From positions 1-64,000 of the forward strand of contig SVOJ01000016.1 of the NCBI GenBank assembly GCA_015066385.1: a stretch of 64,000 nt of DNA, written 5' to 3'. The notes below the pieces were generated by a model. That model made no database searches, was not told where the DNA came from, and saw only the letters and a list, made by a program, of their open reading frames with translations. Numbering within the stretch: position 1 is the first letter of the stretch; each line of letters begins with the position of its first letter. Positions 1-7,228 of the stretch are shown in pieces. The position numbers were made by a program, and so were the translations under genes. The DNA is from Oscillospiraceae bacterium (GTDB lineage: Bacteria > Bacillota > Clostridia > Oscillospirales > Acutalibacteraceae).

Positions 1-78
1 GAAGTTCAAAAACGAGGATTTTCATGATTTTTACGTCTTTTTATTCAATTTATTCCAAATATTTAACAATACAGACAG

Positions 79-115
79 AAAACCGTGTCTCGCTTGATTG
101 CGAAACACGGTTTTT
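79..115 (+). terminator. Rho-independent terminator
   Basis: A stem (79-93 with 100-115) closes a short loop and ends in a T run. It would end a plus-strand gene lying before the window. Bases 1-78 show no coding region that I can support. Confidence 0.7.
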
Positions 116-126
116 CGACAGTCTGA

Positions 127-157
127 GCACATCGCCCTTGTGGCGGTGTGCTTTTTT
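127..157 (+). terminator. terminator hairpin of the GCACATCGC type
   Basis: GCACATCGCC at 127-136 pairs with GGCGGTGTGC at 142-151 (one G-T pair), followed by six T on the plus strand. It is one of four similar hairpins between positions 1 and 6000 (see also 1147, 4095 and 5888). Confidence 0.65.
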
Positions 158-169
158 GAAATTTAATAA

Positions 170-802
170 TTATTTTGTTCTTGGCAAAAAATAGCCTTTA
201 ATGCATTCCGGATTTCTGACACATATCTGTATGTGTGATTTTTCTTTGATTCCGGCGCCCTCGTAGGCATCTGTTCCTTCTTGAAAATACCCGTATACAG
301 TATCGTAATAAAGGCCTTCCTTTTCTACCAAATCGTGTGCGTGATTGATAATGGCACAATCCAAAGGTCTGATCAGATTAAATCCACCCTCATCAGGTAC
401 TTTGTTTTTGAATTCCTCATGAAAATTGAACCCCATTGTGTCAAAAGCTGCTTTTAAATCGTTATAAGATTTTTGCAGTAAAGATACGGCTTGTCTTTCA
501 CAAAAGTTCAGGCACATACCTAAATCAATGACAGCACCGATAACATATGGCTCTTTTATTTGAGAGGGTTTTCTTTTTTGAGTTTGACAAGCCCACTCAT
601 ATGCACGCTTGGGATCGTTCAACCAAAAATAAATGCCGTTTCCCAACCAATCATATGTATTTTTACTGACCTTTAAATGCTTATCATGCGAATTCAAAAT
701 TTCTTCCGCAACAGTCCTGTCGCAACCATGAAAACCCAACACGGTATGAGGTGATCTTTGATAAATCCTGGTATCAAAATCACTTTCAATCATTCTGTTC
801 AT
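170..802 (-). CDS. PARP-like ADP-ribosyltransferase, probable toxin of a two-gene module
   Basis: This 210-residue protein carries what looks like the signature of a PARP-type ADP-ribosyltransferase fold. FHG at 24-26 fits the NAD-binding His-Gly, and GNGIYFW at 54-60 followed by a Lys/Arg-Ala-Tyr stretch matches the GKGIYFA...SANY segment of PARPs. KSHIQI at 188-193 sits where PARPs carry the catalytic Glu strand, so the final Glu is replaced by a polar residue (H-Y-H/Q type). The gene follows a 64-residue protein with a 17-base overlap and has only a weak ribosome-binding site, which suggests translational coupling. Toxin function is inferred from size, pairing and fold resemblance. It could instead be a non-toxic NAD-dependent modifier. 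Confidence 0.55.
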   Translation of the reverse strand: MNRMIESDFDTRIYQRSPHTVLGFHGCDRTVAEEILNSHDKHLKVSKNTYDWLGNGIYFWLNDPKRAYEWACQTQKRKPSQIKEPYVIGAVIDLGMCLNFCERQAVSLLQKSYNDLKAAFDTMGFNFHEEFKNKVPDEGGFNLIRPLDCAIINHAHDLVEKEGLYYDTVYGYFQEGTDAYEGAGIKEKSHIQICVRNPECIKGYFLPRTK

Positions 803-980
803 AATTTTCTTCGGTGATGATCTTTTTATATGCAGATTTAATATTGTTCTTATTGTCTAAAATTCCGCAGGAACGTAAAATTTTTGTTGCCTCTTCTTTT
901 GTGGGTTTTTTAGTCGGAGTTTCTATTATTTTATCGATAGTTGATAAAGCTGCAACCATATCTTTTATTCCTTTCTTCAT
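786..980 (-). CDS. small partner protein, probable antitoxin
   Basis: This 64-residue charged protein starts at the ATG at 980, which has GAGGTG seven bases upstream. It has a helical N-terminus (KDMVAALSTIDKI), a Thr/Lys/Pro linker and a C-terminal segment KEEATKILRSCGILDNKNN. No DNA-binding motif is obvious. It is the first gene of the pair and overlaps the ADP-ribosyltransferase-like gene by 17 bases, the usual antitoxin-then-toxin order. A strong promoter lies directly upstream. The antitoxin role is inferred from position and size, as I recognise no named family with certainty. Confidence 0.5.
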   Translation of the reverse strand: MKKGIKDMVAALSTIDKIIETPTKKPTKEEATKILRSCGILDNKNNIKSAYKKIITEENYEQND

Positions 981-993
981 CTTTTTCACCTCT

Positions 994-1022
994 ATTATAC
1001 AGATTTTTGAGCAGGAAGTCAA
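994..1022 (-). promoter_or_regulatory. sigma-A promoter of the ADP-ribosyltransferase module
   Basis: On the minus strand, TTGACT (1022-1017) and TATAAT (999-994) are separated by 17 bases. The predicted transcript would start only about 10-12 bases before the ATG at 980, so the leader barely holds the ribosome-binding site. Confidence 0.7.
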
Positions 1023-1146
1023 CACAAACAAGTTATTTTATAAGTTTGTTCTTCAAACAATTATATTATATTTTTATTTACTTACATGCGAATATTTCAA
1101 CTAATTATATTTTTGTCGTATAATCCGCATTAATACATGATGCATT

Positions 1147-1179
1147 AAAAAAGCACACCGAAGTTCGCGGTGTGCTTTT
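1147..1179 (-). terminator. terminator of the rsmE-rsmF operon
   Basis: A 12-bp stem AAAAGCACACCG / CGGTGTGCTTTT (1149-1160 with 1168-1179) ends in a T run on the minus strand, just past the rsmF stop. Bases 1023-1146 hold no gene that I can support. Confidence 0.75.
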
Positions 1180-1187
1180 GCTATGTC

Positions 1188-2546
1188 TTACTTTAATTTC
1201 CTTAACCCCTTGGGATAGTGGTTTTTGGCTCTGCCGTTGGTGACTTTTGCGCCGCCGACGGTGCAGCCGCAGGTGGTGATGACCGCCCAGCCGTTGTCGC
1301 AATCGACGGCAATTTCCTCGCCGTGCAGGTATTTTTCCATTGCTTCGCTGTCGGGGGACAGTTCAATTTGCCGTTTGAACTGTTTGCCCAGTGCCATAAA
1401 GAACTGATGATGCGGCTGTATGTAATTTTTTCTGACTTCTCCGATGGTGACCCCGCAGGCGAATGCAACCCTTTCGGGCACCATTGCCGGTGCGGCATAC
1501 ACGGGATTGCCGTTGTACATGGTGACAAGTGTCTGGTCGAATTCTGCAAGGGTATCTTTCAGAAAATCCGTGACCACACGGTCGATTTTTGCGGTTTTTG
1601 CGTTGGAATATGTGGTTTTCGGAGCACATTCGCGTGTGTCATGCAACACCGCCATAAATTGCCCCTCTCCGCGGCTTTTGTGGGGATAAAATCTACGTGC
1701 TTCGTTGATGTTTTTGCACGCGCATCCGTCAAAGAAAATGCCGTCCGAAGTGTGCTGCCTGACGACATCACGCACGGGAATCAACTCAAAATCCGTGTGC
1801 ACCTGCAAAAAAGCATCGACTGTCATTTCGTTTTCTTCGAGCGAGAACGTGCAGGTGGAATATACGATATATCCGCCCGGTTTCAGTGCAGTTGCGGCAT
1901 GCTCTAAAATGTCTTGTTGACGCTGTGCGCAGTGCAGAACATTTTCTTCGCTCCATTCGTCAATGGCTATTGTATCCTTGCGGAACATGCCTTCGCCCGA
2001 GCAGGGGGCATCCACCATAATCATGTCGAATGTTTCGGGGAAGATCTGTGCAATGCGTGCAGGGTCAAGACAAGTGGTGGCGGTGTTGCGGAAACCGAGC
2101 CGTTCTATGTTGCCCGTTAAGATTTTGCAACGGGAACGTACTATTTCATTGGAAATCAGCACTCCGTCCTCGCCGAGCTTGTTACGTAGCTGACTGCTTT
2201 TGCCCCCGGGAGCGGCGCACATATCTAAAATGCACCAATCAGGTTGAATCTCCAGACATTCGGCAGGTGCCATCGCACCGGGATCCTGCACATAAATCAT
2301 GCCTGCATGGTGAAACGGGTGGTTGCCGATTTTTTCGACATCAAGATAAAACCCCGTTTCCGCATATGGAATGCGTTCACTTGCAAATGGTGCGATTTTT
2401 GCAAAATCGTCCACGGAGATTTTTTCCGTGTTCACGCGGAATGCTTTGACGGCATTTTCGTTGAACGAAGCTATATAGCGGTCAAACTCCTCATTGCCGA
2501 GAAGTTTTTTCATTCTTTCGGTAAAGGCAGAGGGCAATTCTTTCAT
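1188..2546 (-). CDS. rsmF: RsmF/NOL1-type rRNA (cytosine-C5)-methyltransferase
   Basis: This 452-residue SAM-dependent methyltransferase of the NOL1/NOP2/Sun family should modify a cytosine in 16S rRNA at position C5 (C1407 in E. coli numbering, inferred). The SAM-binding motif DMCAAPGGKS lies at 108-117. The two catalytic cysteines are in DAPCSGEG (C182) and STCTF (C232). A C-terminal region of about 150 residues corresponds to the PUA-like RNA-binding part of RsmF-like proteins. The ATG overlaps the rsmE stop in an ATGA junction, so the two rRNA methyltransferases are translationally coupled. The exact target base cannot be read from sequence. Confidence 0.9.
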   Translation of the reverse strand: MKELPSAFTERMKKLLGNEEFDRYIASFNENAVKAFRVNTEKISVDDFAKIAPFASERIPYAETGFYLDVEKIGNHPFHHAGMIYVQDPGAMAPAECLEIQPDWCILDMCAAPGGKSSQLRNKLGEDGVLISNEIVRSRCKILTGNIERLGFRNTATTCLDPARIAQIFPETFDMIMVDAPCSGEGMFRKDTIAIDEWSEENVLHCAQRQQDILEHAATALKPGGYIVYSTCTFSLEENEMTVDAFLQVHTDFELIPVRDVVRQHTSDGIFFDGCACKNINEARRFYPHKSRGEGQFMAVLHDTRECAPKTTYSNAKTAKIDRVVTDFLKDTLAEFDQTLVTMYNGNPVYAAPAMVPERVAFACGVTIGEVRKNYIQPHHQFFMALGKQFKRQIELSPDSEAMEKYLHGEEIAVDCDNGWAVITTCGCTVGGAKVTNGRAKNHYPKGLRKLK

Positions 2547-3298
2547 TGGTTTTCACCGTCCGTGTTCATTTCCACATGCAGCATCCCCATGGCGACAGCG
2601 GTGATGGCGGCGGTTTCCGCACGCAGAATGCGGCTGCCTAAAGAAATCACAACCGCCCCTGCTTCACGGGCAAGATTGATTTCCTTGTCGTCAAAGCCGC
2701 CCTCGGGGCCTACAAGAATACCGACGGACATACCGGGTTTGATGCGGTCGAGTGCTTCACGGGTTGCCGCCATGCCGCGTTCGTTTTCATAAGGCACAAG
2801 GAACAAATCCATTTCTGCCGCCTTCTGCATGGCAAGTTTGTAGGACAATACGTCAAACACTTCGGGAATCACATTGCGCTTGCTTTGCTTTGCGGCACTT
2901 TCGGAAATGGACTGCCAACGCTCTCTGCGTTGCTTTTTCTTTTTGTCATCTAATTTTACGATGCTGCGGCTCATTTCAACAGGAATAATGCCCGCAACGC
3001 CGAGTTCCACGGTTTTCTGAATAATCAGCTCCAGCTTGTCTGCCTTAGGCAAGCCCTGAAACAGATAAAAACGGACGGGAAGTTCCGTGTTGCGGTAATC
3101 TTCCTCTATGATTTCAGCAATCAGTTCATCTTTGTCGATCTGTGCAAGTCTGCACAGATGGCTGTGTCCCTCACAGCTTACAAGAAAGGTGTCACCGATC
3201 TGCATTCGTAATACGTTGCAGATGTGGTTGTGATCCTTGCCGCTGATGGTGAACGAGTTGTCCGACCGTGCAAATTTGTCAACAAAAAAATTATGCAT
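2543..3298 (-). CDS. rsmE: 16S rRNA m3U1498 methyltransferase RsmE
   Basis: This 251-residue SPOUT-class methyltransferase methylates N3 of U1498 in 16S rRNA. The N-terminal PUA-like domain (1-70) contains the typical HICNVLRM stretch. The knotted SAM-binding region has GPEGGF at 197-202 and LGSRILRAETA at 220-230, both diagnostic for RsmE. Its length matches the family. It is the first gene of a two-gene operon with rsmF and overlaps it by 4 bases. Confidence 0.95.
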   Translation of the reverse strand: MHNFFVDKFARSDNSFTISGKDHNHICNVLRMQIGDTFLVSCEGHSHLCRLAQIDKDELIAEIIEEDYRNTELPVRFYLFQGLPKADKLELIIQKTVELGVAGIIPVEMSRSIVKLDDKKKKQRRERWQSISESAAKQSKRNVIPEVFDVLSYKLAMQKAAEMDLFLVPYENERGMAATREALDRIKPGMSVGILVGPEGGFDDKEINLAREAGAVVISLGSRILRAETAAITAVAMGMLHVEMNTDGENQ

Positions 3299-3414
3299 TG
3301 CCCTACCTCCGACAGCTTGTCTGACAGAAATAAATTAAAATGATTGTAGCATATCCCACGCTGTTTTGCAAGTGGACGGTTTTGCTGCCAAATTAAAAAA
3401 AAATAAAGAATGTC

Positions 3415-3443
3415 TTGCGTTTGTGCGCACAAATGTGTATAAT
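3415..3443 (+). promoter_or_regulatory. relB promoter with palindromic operator
   Basis: TTGCGT (3415-3420) and TATAAT (3438-3443) have a 17-base spacer. The spacer begins with a perfect 12-bp palindrome, TTGTGCGCACAA (3421-3432), a natural site for the ribbon-helix-helix antitoxin to repress its own operon. Confidence 0.7.
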
Positions 3444-3465
3444 AAAGCTGAAAGGCGGTGTTCTG

Positions 3466-3768
3466 ATGGCTAAAACTGCAAATCTTTATGCAAGAATTGA
3501 ACCTGATGTGAAAGAGCAGGCTGAAATGATTCTGACTGCATTGGGCATTCCTGCATCCAATGCAATCAATATGTTTTATAAGCAGATTATATTGCAGGGC
3601 GGCTTGCCGTTTGATGTCAAGCTGCCGACAGCTCCTCTTGATTGCAGCAAAATGACGAAAGAAGAATTTGATTCCGAAATCGGGAAAGGTCTTGCCGATG
3701 TCGCAAGCGGTAATGTTATTTCGGCAGAGGATGTGTTCAGTGAGCTGCATAAAAAGTACGGAATATGA
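3466..3768 (+). CDS. RelB/DinJ-family antitoxin
   Basis: This 100-residue protein starts at 3466, six bases after AAAGGCGGTG. The in-frame ATG codons upstream overlap the promoter. The N-terminal half (KTANLYARIEPDVKEQAEMIL, then GIPASNAINMFYKQI) is the ribbon-helix-helix of RelB/DinJ antitoxins. This fold dimerises and binds operator DNA. The C-terminal half (DCSKMTKEEFDSEIGKG onward) should wrap the toxin. It overlaps the next gene by 4 bases (ATGA), giving tight stoichiometric coupling. Autoregulation through the palindrome at 3421-3432 is inferred. Confidence 0.88.
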   Translation: MAKTANLYARIEPDVKEQAEMILTALGIPASNAINMFYKQIILQGGLPFDVKLPTAPLDCSKMTKEEFDSEIGKGLADVASGNVISAEDVFSELHKKYGI

Positions 3769-4079
3769 AATATAAGGTCGTTTTAACAAGCACTGCTGCA
3801 AGGGATCTCGATGAAATCTTTGCATATATTGCAGAAGTTCTTTGCGAAAAAGAAATTGCTGTCAATATGATAAACCTTTTGCAGAAAAATATTCTTTCAC
3901 TTGATGAAATGCCCGGTCGGTGCAAATTGTATGAAAACGAGCCGTGGAAAAGCTGCGGAATGCATATGATGCGTGTAAAGAATTATCTTGTTTTTTATAC
4001 GATTGACGAAGAATCAAAAACAGTCAATATCATCAGGGTGCTTTACGGTTCACGGGATCTTGATGCAGCACTTGAATAA
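3765..4079 (+). CDS. RelE/ParE-superfamily toxin
   Basis: This 104-residue protein has the RelE/ParE layout: an N-terminal strand KYKVVLTSTAARDLDEIFAYI, two helices, then strands with KLYENEPW, MHMMRVKNYLVFYTID and a C-terminal VNIIRVLYGSRDL. The MRVKNYLVFY and IIRVLYG strands match the conserved strands of the family. RelE-type members cleave mRNA in the ribosome, while ParE-type members poison gyrase. The conserved Arg and Tyr fit an mRNase but do not settle it. It is translated from the ATGA overlap with its antitoxin. Confidence 0.85.
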   Translation: MKYKVVLTSTAARDLDEIFAYIAEVLCEKEIAVNMINLLQKNILSLDEMPGRCKLYENEPWKSCGMHMMRVKNYLVFYTIDEESKTVNIIRVLYGSRDLDAALE

Positions 4080-4094
4080 AAGAAGAATTAAATT

Positions 4095-4130
4095 GAAAAG
4101 CACATCGCATTAACGGCGGTGTGCTTTTTC
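4095..4130. terminator. bidirectional terminator between convergent genes
   Basis: GAAAAGCACATCGC (4095-4108) pairs with GCGGTGTGCTTTTTC (4116-4130). It serves the RelB/RelE operon on plus and, through its A-rich 5' arm, the XRE gene on minus. It is near-identical to the hairpins at 127 and 5888. Confidence 0.75.
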
Positions 4131-4341
4131 ATGTATTCACTTCGGGTTTGTCGGTGCGACACAGGATGTAGTCAATGCTCACATTGTAGAATTCAGCCAA
4201 CCGCAGAAGTGTTTCCGTTGGGGGAATGCGGTCGCCGCTTTCAAATTTTGAAAGTAAAGCCTGTTCAATTCCTGTTTGCATCTGTAAGGAAACCTGCGTG
4301 AGACCTTTGGTTTTTCGCAATTCTTTTAATCTGTTCTGCAT
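4129..4341 (-). CDS. XRE-family repressor
   Basis: This 70-residue, single-domain Cro/C1-type helix-turn-helix protein has the recognition region GLTQVSLQMQTGIEQALLSKFESGDRIP truncated to the classical five-helix bundle. It ends in VSIDYIL, as is usual for small XRE repressors. The start at 4341 is chosen because AGGTG lies six bases upstream. It is divergent from the zinc-ribbon/CFI-box pair. The intergenic region carries two copies of ATGACA-N3-TGTCAT, one inside the divergent promoter, so repression of that pair and of itself is the obvious reading. No ligand domain is present. Confidence 0.85.
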   Translation of the reverse strand: MQNRLKELRKTKGLTQVSLQMQTGIEQALLSKFESGDRIPPTETLLRLAEFYNVSIDYILCRTDKPEVNT

Positions 4342-4352
4342 AACATCACCTG

Positions 4353-4401
4353 ATGACATTATGTCATATTTTATCTTGACAAATATGACAAATTGTCATA
4401 T
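4353..4401. promoter_or_regulatory. paired XRE operators
   Basis: Two palindromes share the form ATGACA-WWW-TGTCAT: 4353-4367 (centre 4360) and 4385-4399 (centre 4392, extendable to 4383-4401). The centres are 32 bp apart, about three helical turns, which would allow cooperative binding. The second lies between -35 and -10 of the plus-strand promoter. The first lies close to the XRE start codon. Confidence 0.75.
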
Positions 4402-4404
4402 AAT
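4376..4404 (+). promoter_or_regulatory. consensus promoter of the zinc-ribbon/CFI-box operon
   Basis: TTGACA (4376-4381) and TATAAT (4399-4404) with a 17-base spacer make a perfect sigma-A promoter. Its spacer is filled by the XRE operator, so strong transcription when derepressed is expected. Confidence 0.85.
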
Positions 4405-4454
4405 TTAAATTGAGAGTAATCTCTCAAAATTATATGCTGAAGGAGAAAAAAGAT

Positions 4455-4661
4455 ATGGCAAAAGATTACAGTTTTCAGACTTGTCCTAAATGCAGAATCG
4501 GATATTTGCGTGCTGTCGGTGAAAGAAACGGGGGATTCAGCGGCGGAAAAGCTGTTCTCGGTGCAGTTGTTGCAGGACCGCTTGGGTTGGCGGCAGGTGC
4601 GCTCAGCAGAAAGAAAACAATGTACCAGTGCAACCGTTGCGGCTATACGATTGAAAATTAA
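4455..4661 (+). CDS. small zinc-ribbon protein with glycine-rich hydrophobic core
   Basis: This 68-residue protein has two Cys pairs, CPKC (10-13) and CNRCGY (59-64), which should bind one zinc. Between them lies a glycine/alanine-rich hydrophobic stretch (GKAVLGAVVAGPLGLAAGAL, about 31-50) resembling glycine-zipper or membrane-inserting segments. The start at 4455 follows AAGGAG by nine bases. It is the first gene after the XRE-controlled promoter and lies 17 bases before the CFI-box protein. I do not recognise a named family, and its function is unknown. Confidence 0.75.
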   Translation: MAKDYSFQTCPKCRIGYLRAVGERNGGFSGGKAVLGAVVAGPLGLAAGALSRKKTMYQCNRCGYTIEN

Positions 4662-4678
4662 ACGGAGGGCATCAAAAA

Positions 4679-5881
4679 ATGGACATTAGTATGAAAAATG
4701 CACGGAGTTTGTTTGAAAAGAAACAATACTCTGCCGCTTTTGATATGTATACTGAATTAGTAAAAACAGAAGAAAATAAAAAAGAAGTTTGGTTTTGGGT
4801 AAGTAAATCCTTTTTGTTTAGTTCGCAGGCACCGATGAATGATAAAAGGCAAGAGTTGTTTTTGGATTCTTTTTCAGCAGCTTGCAAAGCAGCCGAAACA
4901 ATTGATGAAATGCTGACACTTGAACATGATATGTTAGAGACACTCAACGAGTGGAAAAGAAAAACCATAAAAGAAAAACTCAAAGGTATTAAAAAAAATC
5001 CCACTCTTGAGGATTGTAATAAATACATAGCAATTTTCCCCGGTTTTGTATGGTTGGAACTGTTTATTCAGGTTCGTGCCAGAGATTGTCAGGTGGTTAA
5101 TGATTATATTGAAAATAATGGTTTAGAGAAAGGCGAGTTCGGTAATAAATTTCCATCCATTGCGGTAACCAACTCTGTTACAGATGATGAAATTTGCTCA
5201 ACTGAATTGCAAGCAGCCAAAGATATTTTTCTAACAGAGCAAAATCGGTTGGCAACTTTTGATGATGTCAGTGCGGATAGTGCGTCTTCTGTTTGCGAAA
5301 GAATTCTTAGGGGATTGTTTGTAGCGCGCAGTTTGTCGACTATTCATTCCTGCAAAGAAAGCAATTCTGACATACATTGTTCGCAATTGAAGCTTAAAGC
5401 AGAAATTACATCATTTTTATTGGATGCGAAGATTAGTGTGAACGGTGCACAAGTGTCTATACTGTTGGACGGAAGACTAAAAGATTATAATATTCTGCAA
5501 GAAACTTATACGGAAATACAAATAATTGATCCCTCATTTAATTTACCACCATTGCCTTCAGTTATTCCGGAAAAACCCGCAGTTCTTCCGAATGCCTCCA
5601 ATTCAAATAGCGAGGGCTGCTATGTTGCAACGGCTGTTTACGGGTCTTATGATTGCCCTGAAGTATGGACACTGCGCCGTTTTCGTGATAATACATTGGC
5701 AAAAAGTTTGTTCGGTCGTCTGTTTATCAGCCTTTACTATGCAGTAAGTCCGATGCTTGTGAAGTGGTTCGGCAAAACCGAATGGTTTAAAAATATGTGG
5801 AAACCGATTCTTGATGAAAAAGTCAAAGCATTGAATCTTAATGGTGTTGAAAATACACCTTATGAAGACCGACAATGGTAA
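4679..5881 (+). CDS. TPR-like protein with C-terminal CFI-box domain
   Basis: This 400-residue protein opens with a helix pair typical of a tetratricopeptide unit (about 5-60: ARSLFEKKQYSAAFDMYTEL). A mostly helical, charged middle follows, then a Pro/Ser/Asn linker at about 285-310. The C-terminal block from 313 (GCYVATAVYGS, VWTLRRFRDNTLA, LYYAVSPMLVKWFG) is the CFI-box-CTERM domain, found at the ends of varied bacterial proteins and of unknown function. Its hydrophobic LFISLYYAVSPMLVKWF segment may contact membrane. RBS GGAGGG precedes the ATG. It is co-transcribed with the zinc-ribbon gene under the XRE operators. Function is unknown. Confidence 0.7.
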   Translation: MDISMKNARSLFEKKQYSAAFDMYTELVKTEENKKEVWFWVSKSFLFSSQAPMNDKRQELFLDSFSAACKAAETIDEMLTLEHDMLETLNEWKRKTIKEKLKGIKKNPTLEDCNKYIAIFPGFVWLELFIQVRARDCQVVNDYIENNGLEKGEFGNKFPSIAVTNSVTDDEICSTELQAAKDIFLTEQNRLATFDDVSADSASSVCERILRGLFVARSLSTIHSCKESNSDIHCSQLKLKAEITSFLLDAKISVNGAQVSILLDGRLKDYNILQETYTEIQIIDPSFNLPPLPSVIPEKPAVLPNASNSNSEGCYVATAVYGSYDCPEVWTLRRFRDNTLAKSLFGRLFISLYYAVSPMLVKWFGKTEWFKNMWKPILDEKVKALNLNGVENTPYEDRQW

Positions 5882-5887
5882 AACACG

Positions 5888-5924
5888 AAAAGCACATCGC
5901 ATTTTACGGCGCTGTGCTTTTTCT
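5888..5924 (+). terminator. terminator of the CFI-box operon
   Basis: AAAAGCACATCGC (5888-5900) pairs with GCGCTGTGCTTTT, with one mismatch, followed by T-rich sequence. It belongs to the same hairpin family as 127, 1147 and 4095. Confidence 0.75.
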
Positions 5925-5945
5925 TTTGCAAAGCAATAAAACCGG

Positions 5946-5974
5946 TTGCTTATTTTGCAAATGTGTAGTACAAT
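5946..5974 (+). promoter_or_regulatory. promoter of the first Gfo/Idh/MocA gene
   Basis: TTGCTT (5946-5951) and TACAAT (5969-5974) with a 17-base spacer lie 54 bases before the ATG at 6029. Confidence 0.65.
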
Positions 5975-6028
5975 AGGTGCAAATAAAAAAGGGCAGTCGG
6001 GGAAGACCCGGCGAAAGAGGTATTTTTT

Positions 6029-7120
6029 ATGAGTGAAAAAATCATCAAGGTTGGTGTGGTCGGCTTGGGCAGAGGCACTGCCATTGCCGTGAATCTGTTC
6101 GGTCTTCCCGATGTGGAACTGACCGCCGTTTGCGACCACAATCCCGCTATTTTGGCATCCGGCTACAAAGAGCTCAGCGAAACGGGTAACTGTACCCCGA
6201 TGCAGTTTTCCGATTATGATGAAATGCTCAAAACGGACATTGATGCCGTGATTGTGGCAACGGAAGCAATCTACCATGTGCCGATCGTTGTCAAGGCGCT
6301 GGAAGCCGGCAAGCATGTACTAAGCGAGATTCCGTCCGTCAACTCCGTGGAAGAAGCACGCATTCTCAAAAAGGCTGTCAAGGCACATCCCGACCTCATT
6401 TATATGGCGGCTGAAAACTGCTGCTTCTGGGCATTCATCGAAACCTGGAAGAAAATGCGTGAAGACGGCTTATTCGGTGATGTGGTGTATGCGGAAGCAG
6501 AATACCTGCATGCCCTTGATCCCGAAGAATTTGCACCCGATAACTACCCCGAAGGCCATTGGAGAAGAACCAATCCCGCCATCAAATATTTGACCCATGA
6601 GCTCGGTCCGTTGCTTTATGTGATGGATGACCGCTGTGTCAGCGTGACCTGTTTTGAATCGGATAAGATCTATAATCCCTACACCCCCGACATCAAGGGC
6701 ACGGGTGCGGCTCTTATGAAGACCGCAAAGGGTGCAATCATCCGCATTCTTGTGTCCTTCGGTGCTTACACAAGCTATGACCACAATTTCCGTCTTTGCG
6801 GCACAAAGGGGCAGATTGAAACGGGTAGACTCGACATTGTGGACGATGCCTATTCGTATGCAAACCTGCAGTCCATTCCCGGCACATTCTCCAAAAAGAT
6901 TGAAATTCCCGTCAATTCCGCCTATGCCGGCGAAAGCCGCGACGGACACGGCGGTGCAGACGGCAAAATGGTAAAGGAATTCATCCGTTGCCTTGCAAAC
7001 CACGAACAGCCGACACTGGATGTGGATTTCGCTATTCAGATGTCCCTGCCGGGTATTCTTGCGCATGAATCCGCAGAAAAAGGCGGCATTCCCGTGGAAA
7101 TCCCCGCATTTGACGATTAA
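6029..7120 (+). CDS. Gfo/Idh/MocA-family oxidoreductase with atypical EIP motif
   Basis: This 363-residue protein has an N-terminal Rossmann fold with GVVGLGRG (9-16) and an acidic residue after the second strand (TAVCDHNP), which suggests NAD(H). The C-terminal alpha/beta domain holds the substrate site. Family members oxidise or reduce sugar hydroxyls or inositols. The usual catalytic Lys of the EKP motif is replaced by Ile here (LSEIPSVNS), so chemistry may differ or be lost. The second family member in this window (49965-51125) keeps EKP. It has its own promoter and RBS GAGG, and lies next to polysaccharide-active genes, so a sugar or uronate substrate is plausible but unproven. Confidence 0.85.
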   Translation: MSEKIIKVGVVGLGRGTAIAVNLFGLPDVELTAVCDHNPAILASGYKELSETGNCTPMQFSDYDEMLKTDIDAVIVATEAIYHVPIVVKALEAGKHVLSEIPSVNSVEEARILKKAVKAHPDLIYMAAENCCFWAFIETWKKMREDGLFGDVVYAEAEYLHALDPEEFAPDNYPEGHWRRTNPAIKYLTHELGPLLYVMDDRCVSVTCFESDKIYNPYTPDIKGTGAALMKTAKGAIIRILVSFGAYTSYDHNFRLCGTKGQIETGRLDIVDDAYSYANLQSIPGTFSKKIEIPVNSAYAGESRDGHGGADGKMVKEFIRCLANHEQPTLDVDFAIQMSLPGILAHESAEKGGIPVEIPAFDD

Positions 7121-7130
7121 AAAAGGCTAA

Positions 7131-7168
7131 AAAAGCGAGATCCACAGTTGTGTGTGAATCTCGCTTTT
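7131..7168. terminator. bidirectional terminator between convergent genes
   Basis: AAAAGCGAGAT (7131-7141) pairs with ATCTCGCTTTT (7158-7168). It separates the plus-strand Gfo/Idh gene from the minus-strand beta-helix gene. Confidence 0.8.
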
Positions 7169-7228
7169 CGACAATGCTTGCTGCGGGTGTTCCGCAAATG
7201 CATTTTTATTGCAGGGTGCGGATCAGTT

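Noticed and set aside
814..1104. 96-codon plus-strand frame over the antitoxin gene
   Set aside because: It overlaps the antitoxin gene and its promoter in antisense, with no RBS. Hydrophobic content comes from AT-rich DNA.
1218..1907. 229-codon frame on plus inside rsmF
   Set aside because: It is a shadow of the rsmF coding strand, with no RBS or motif.
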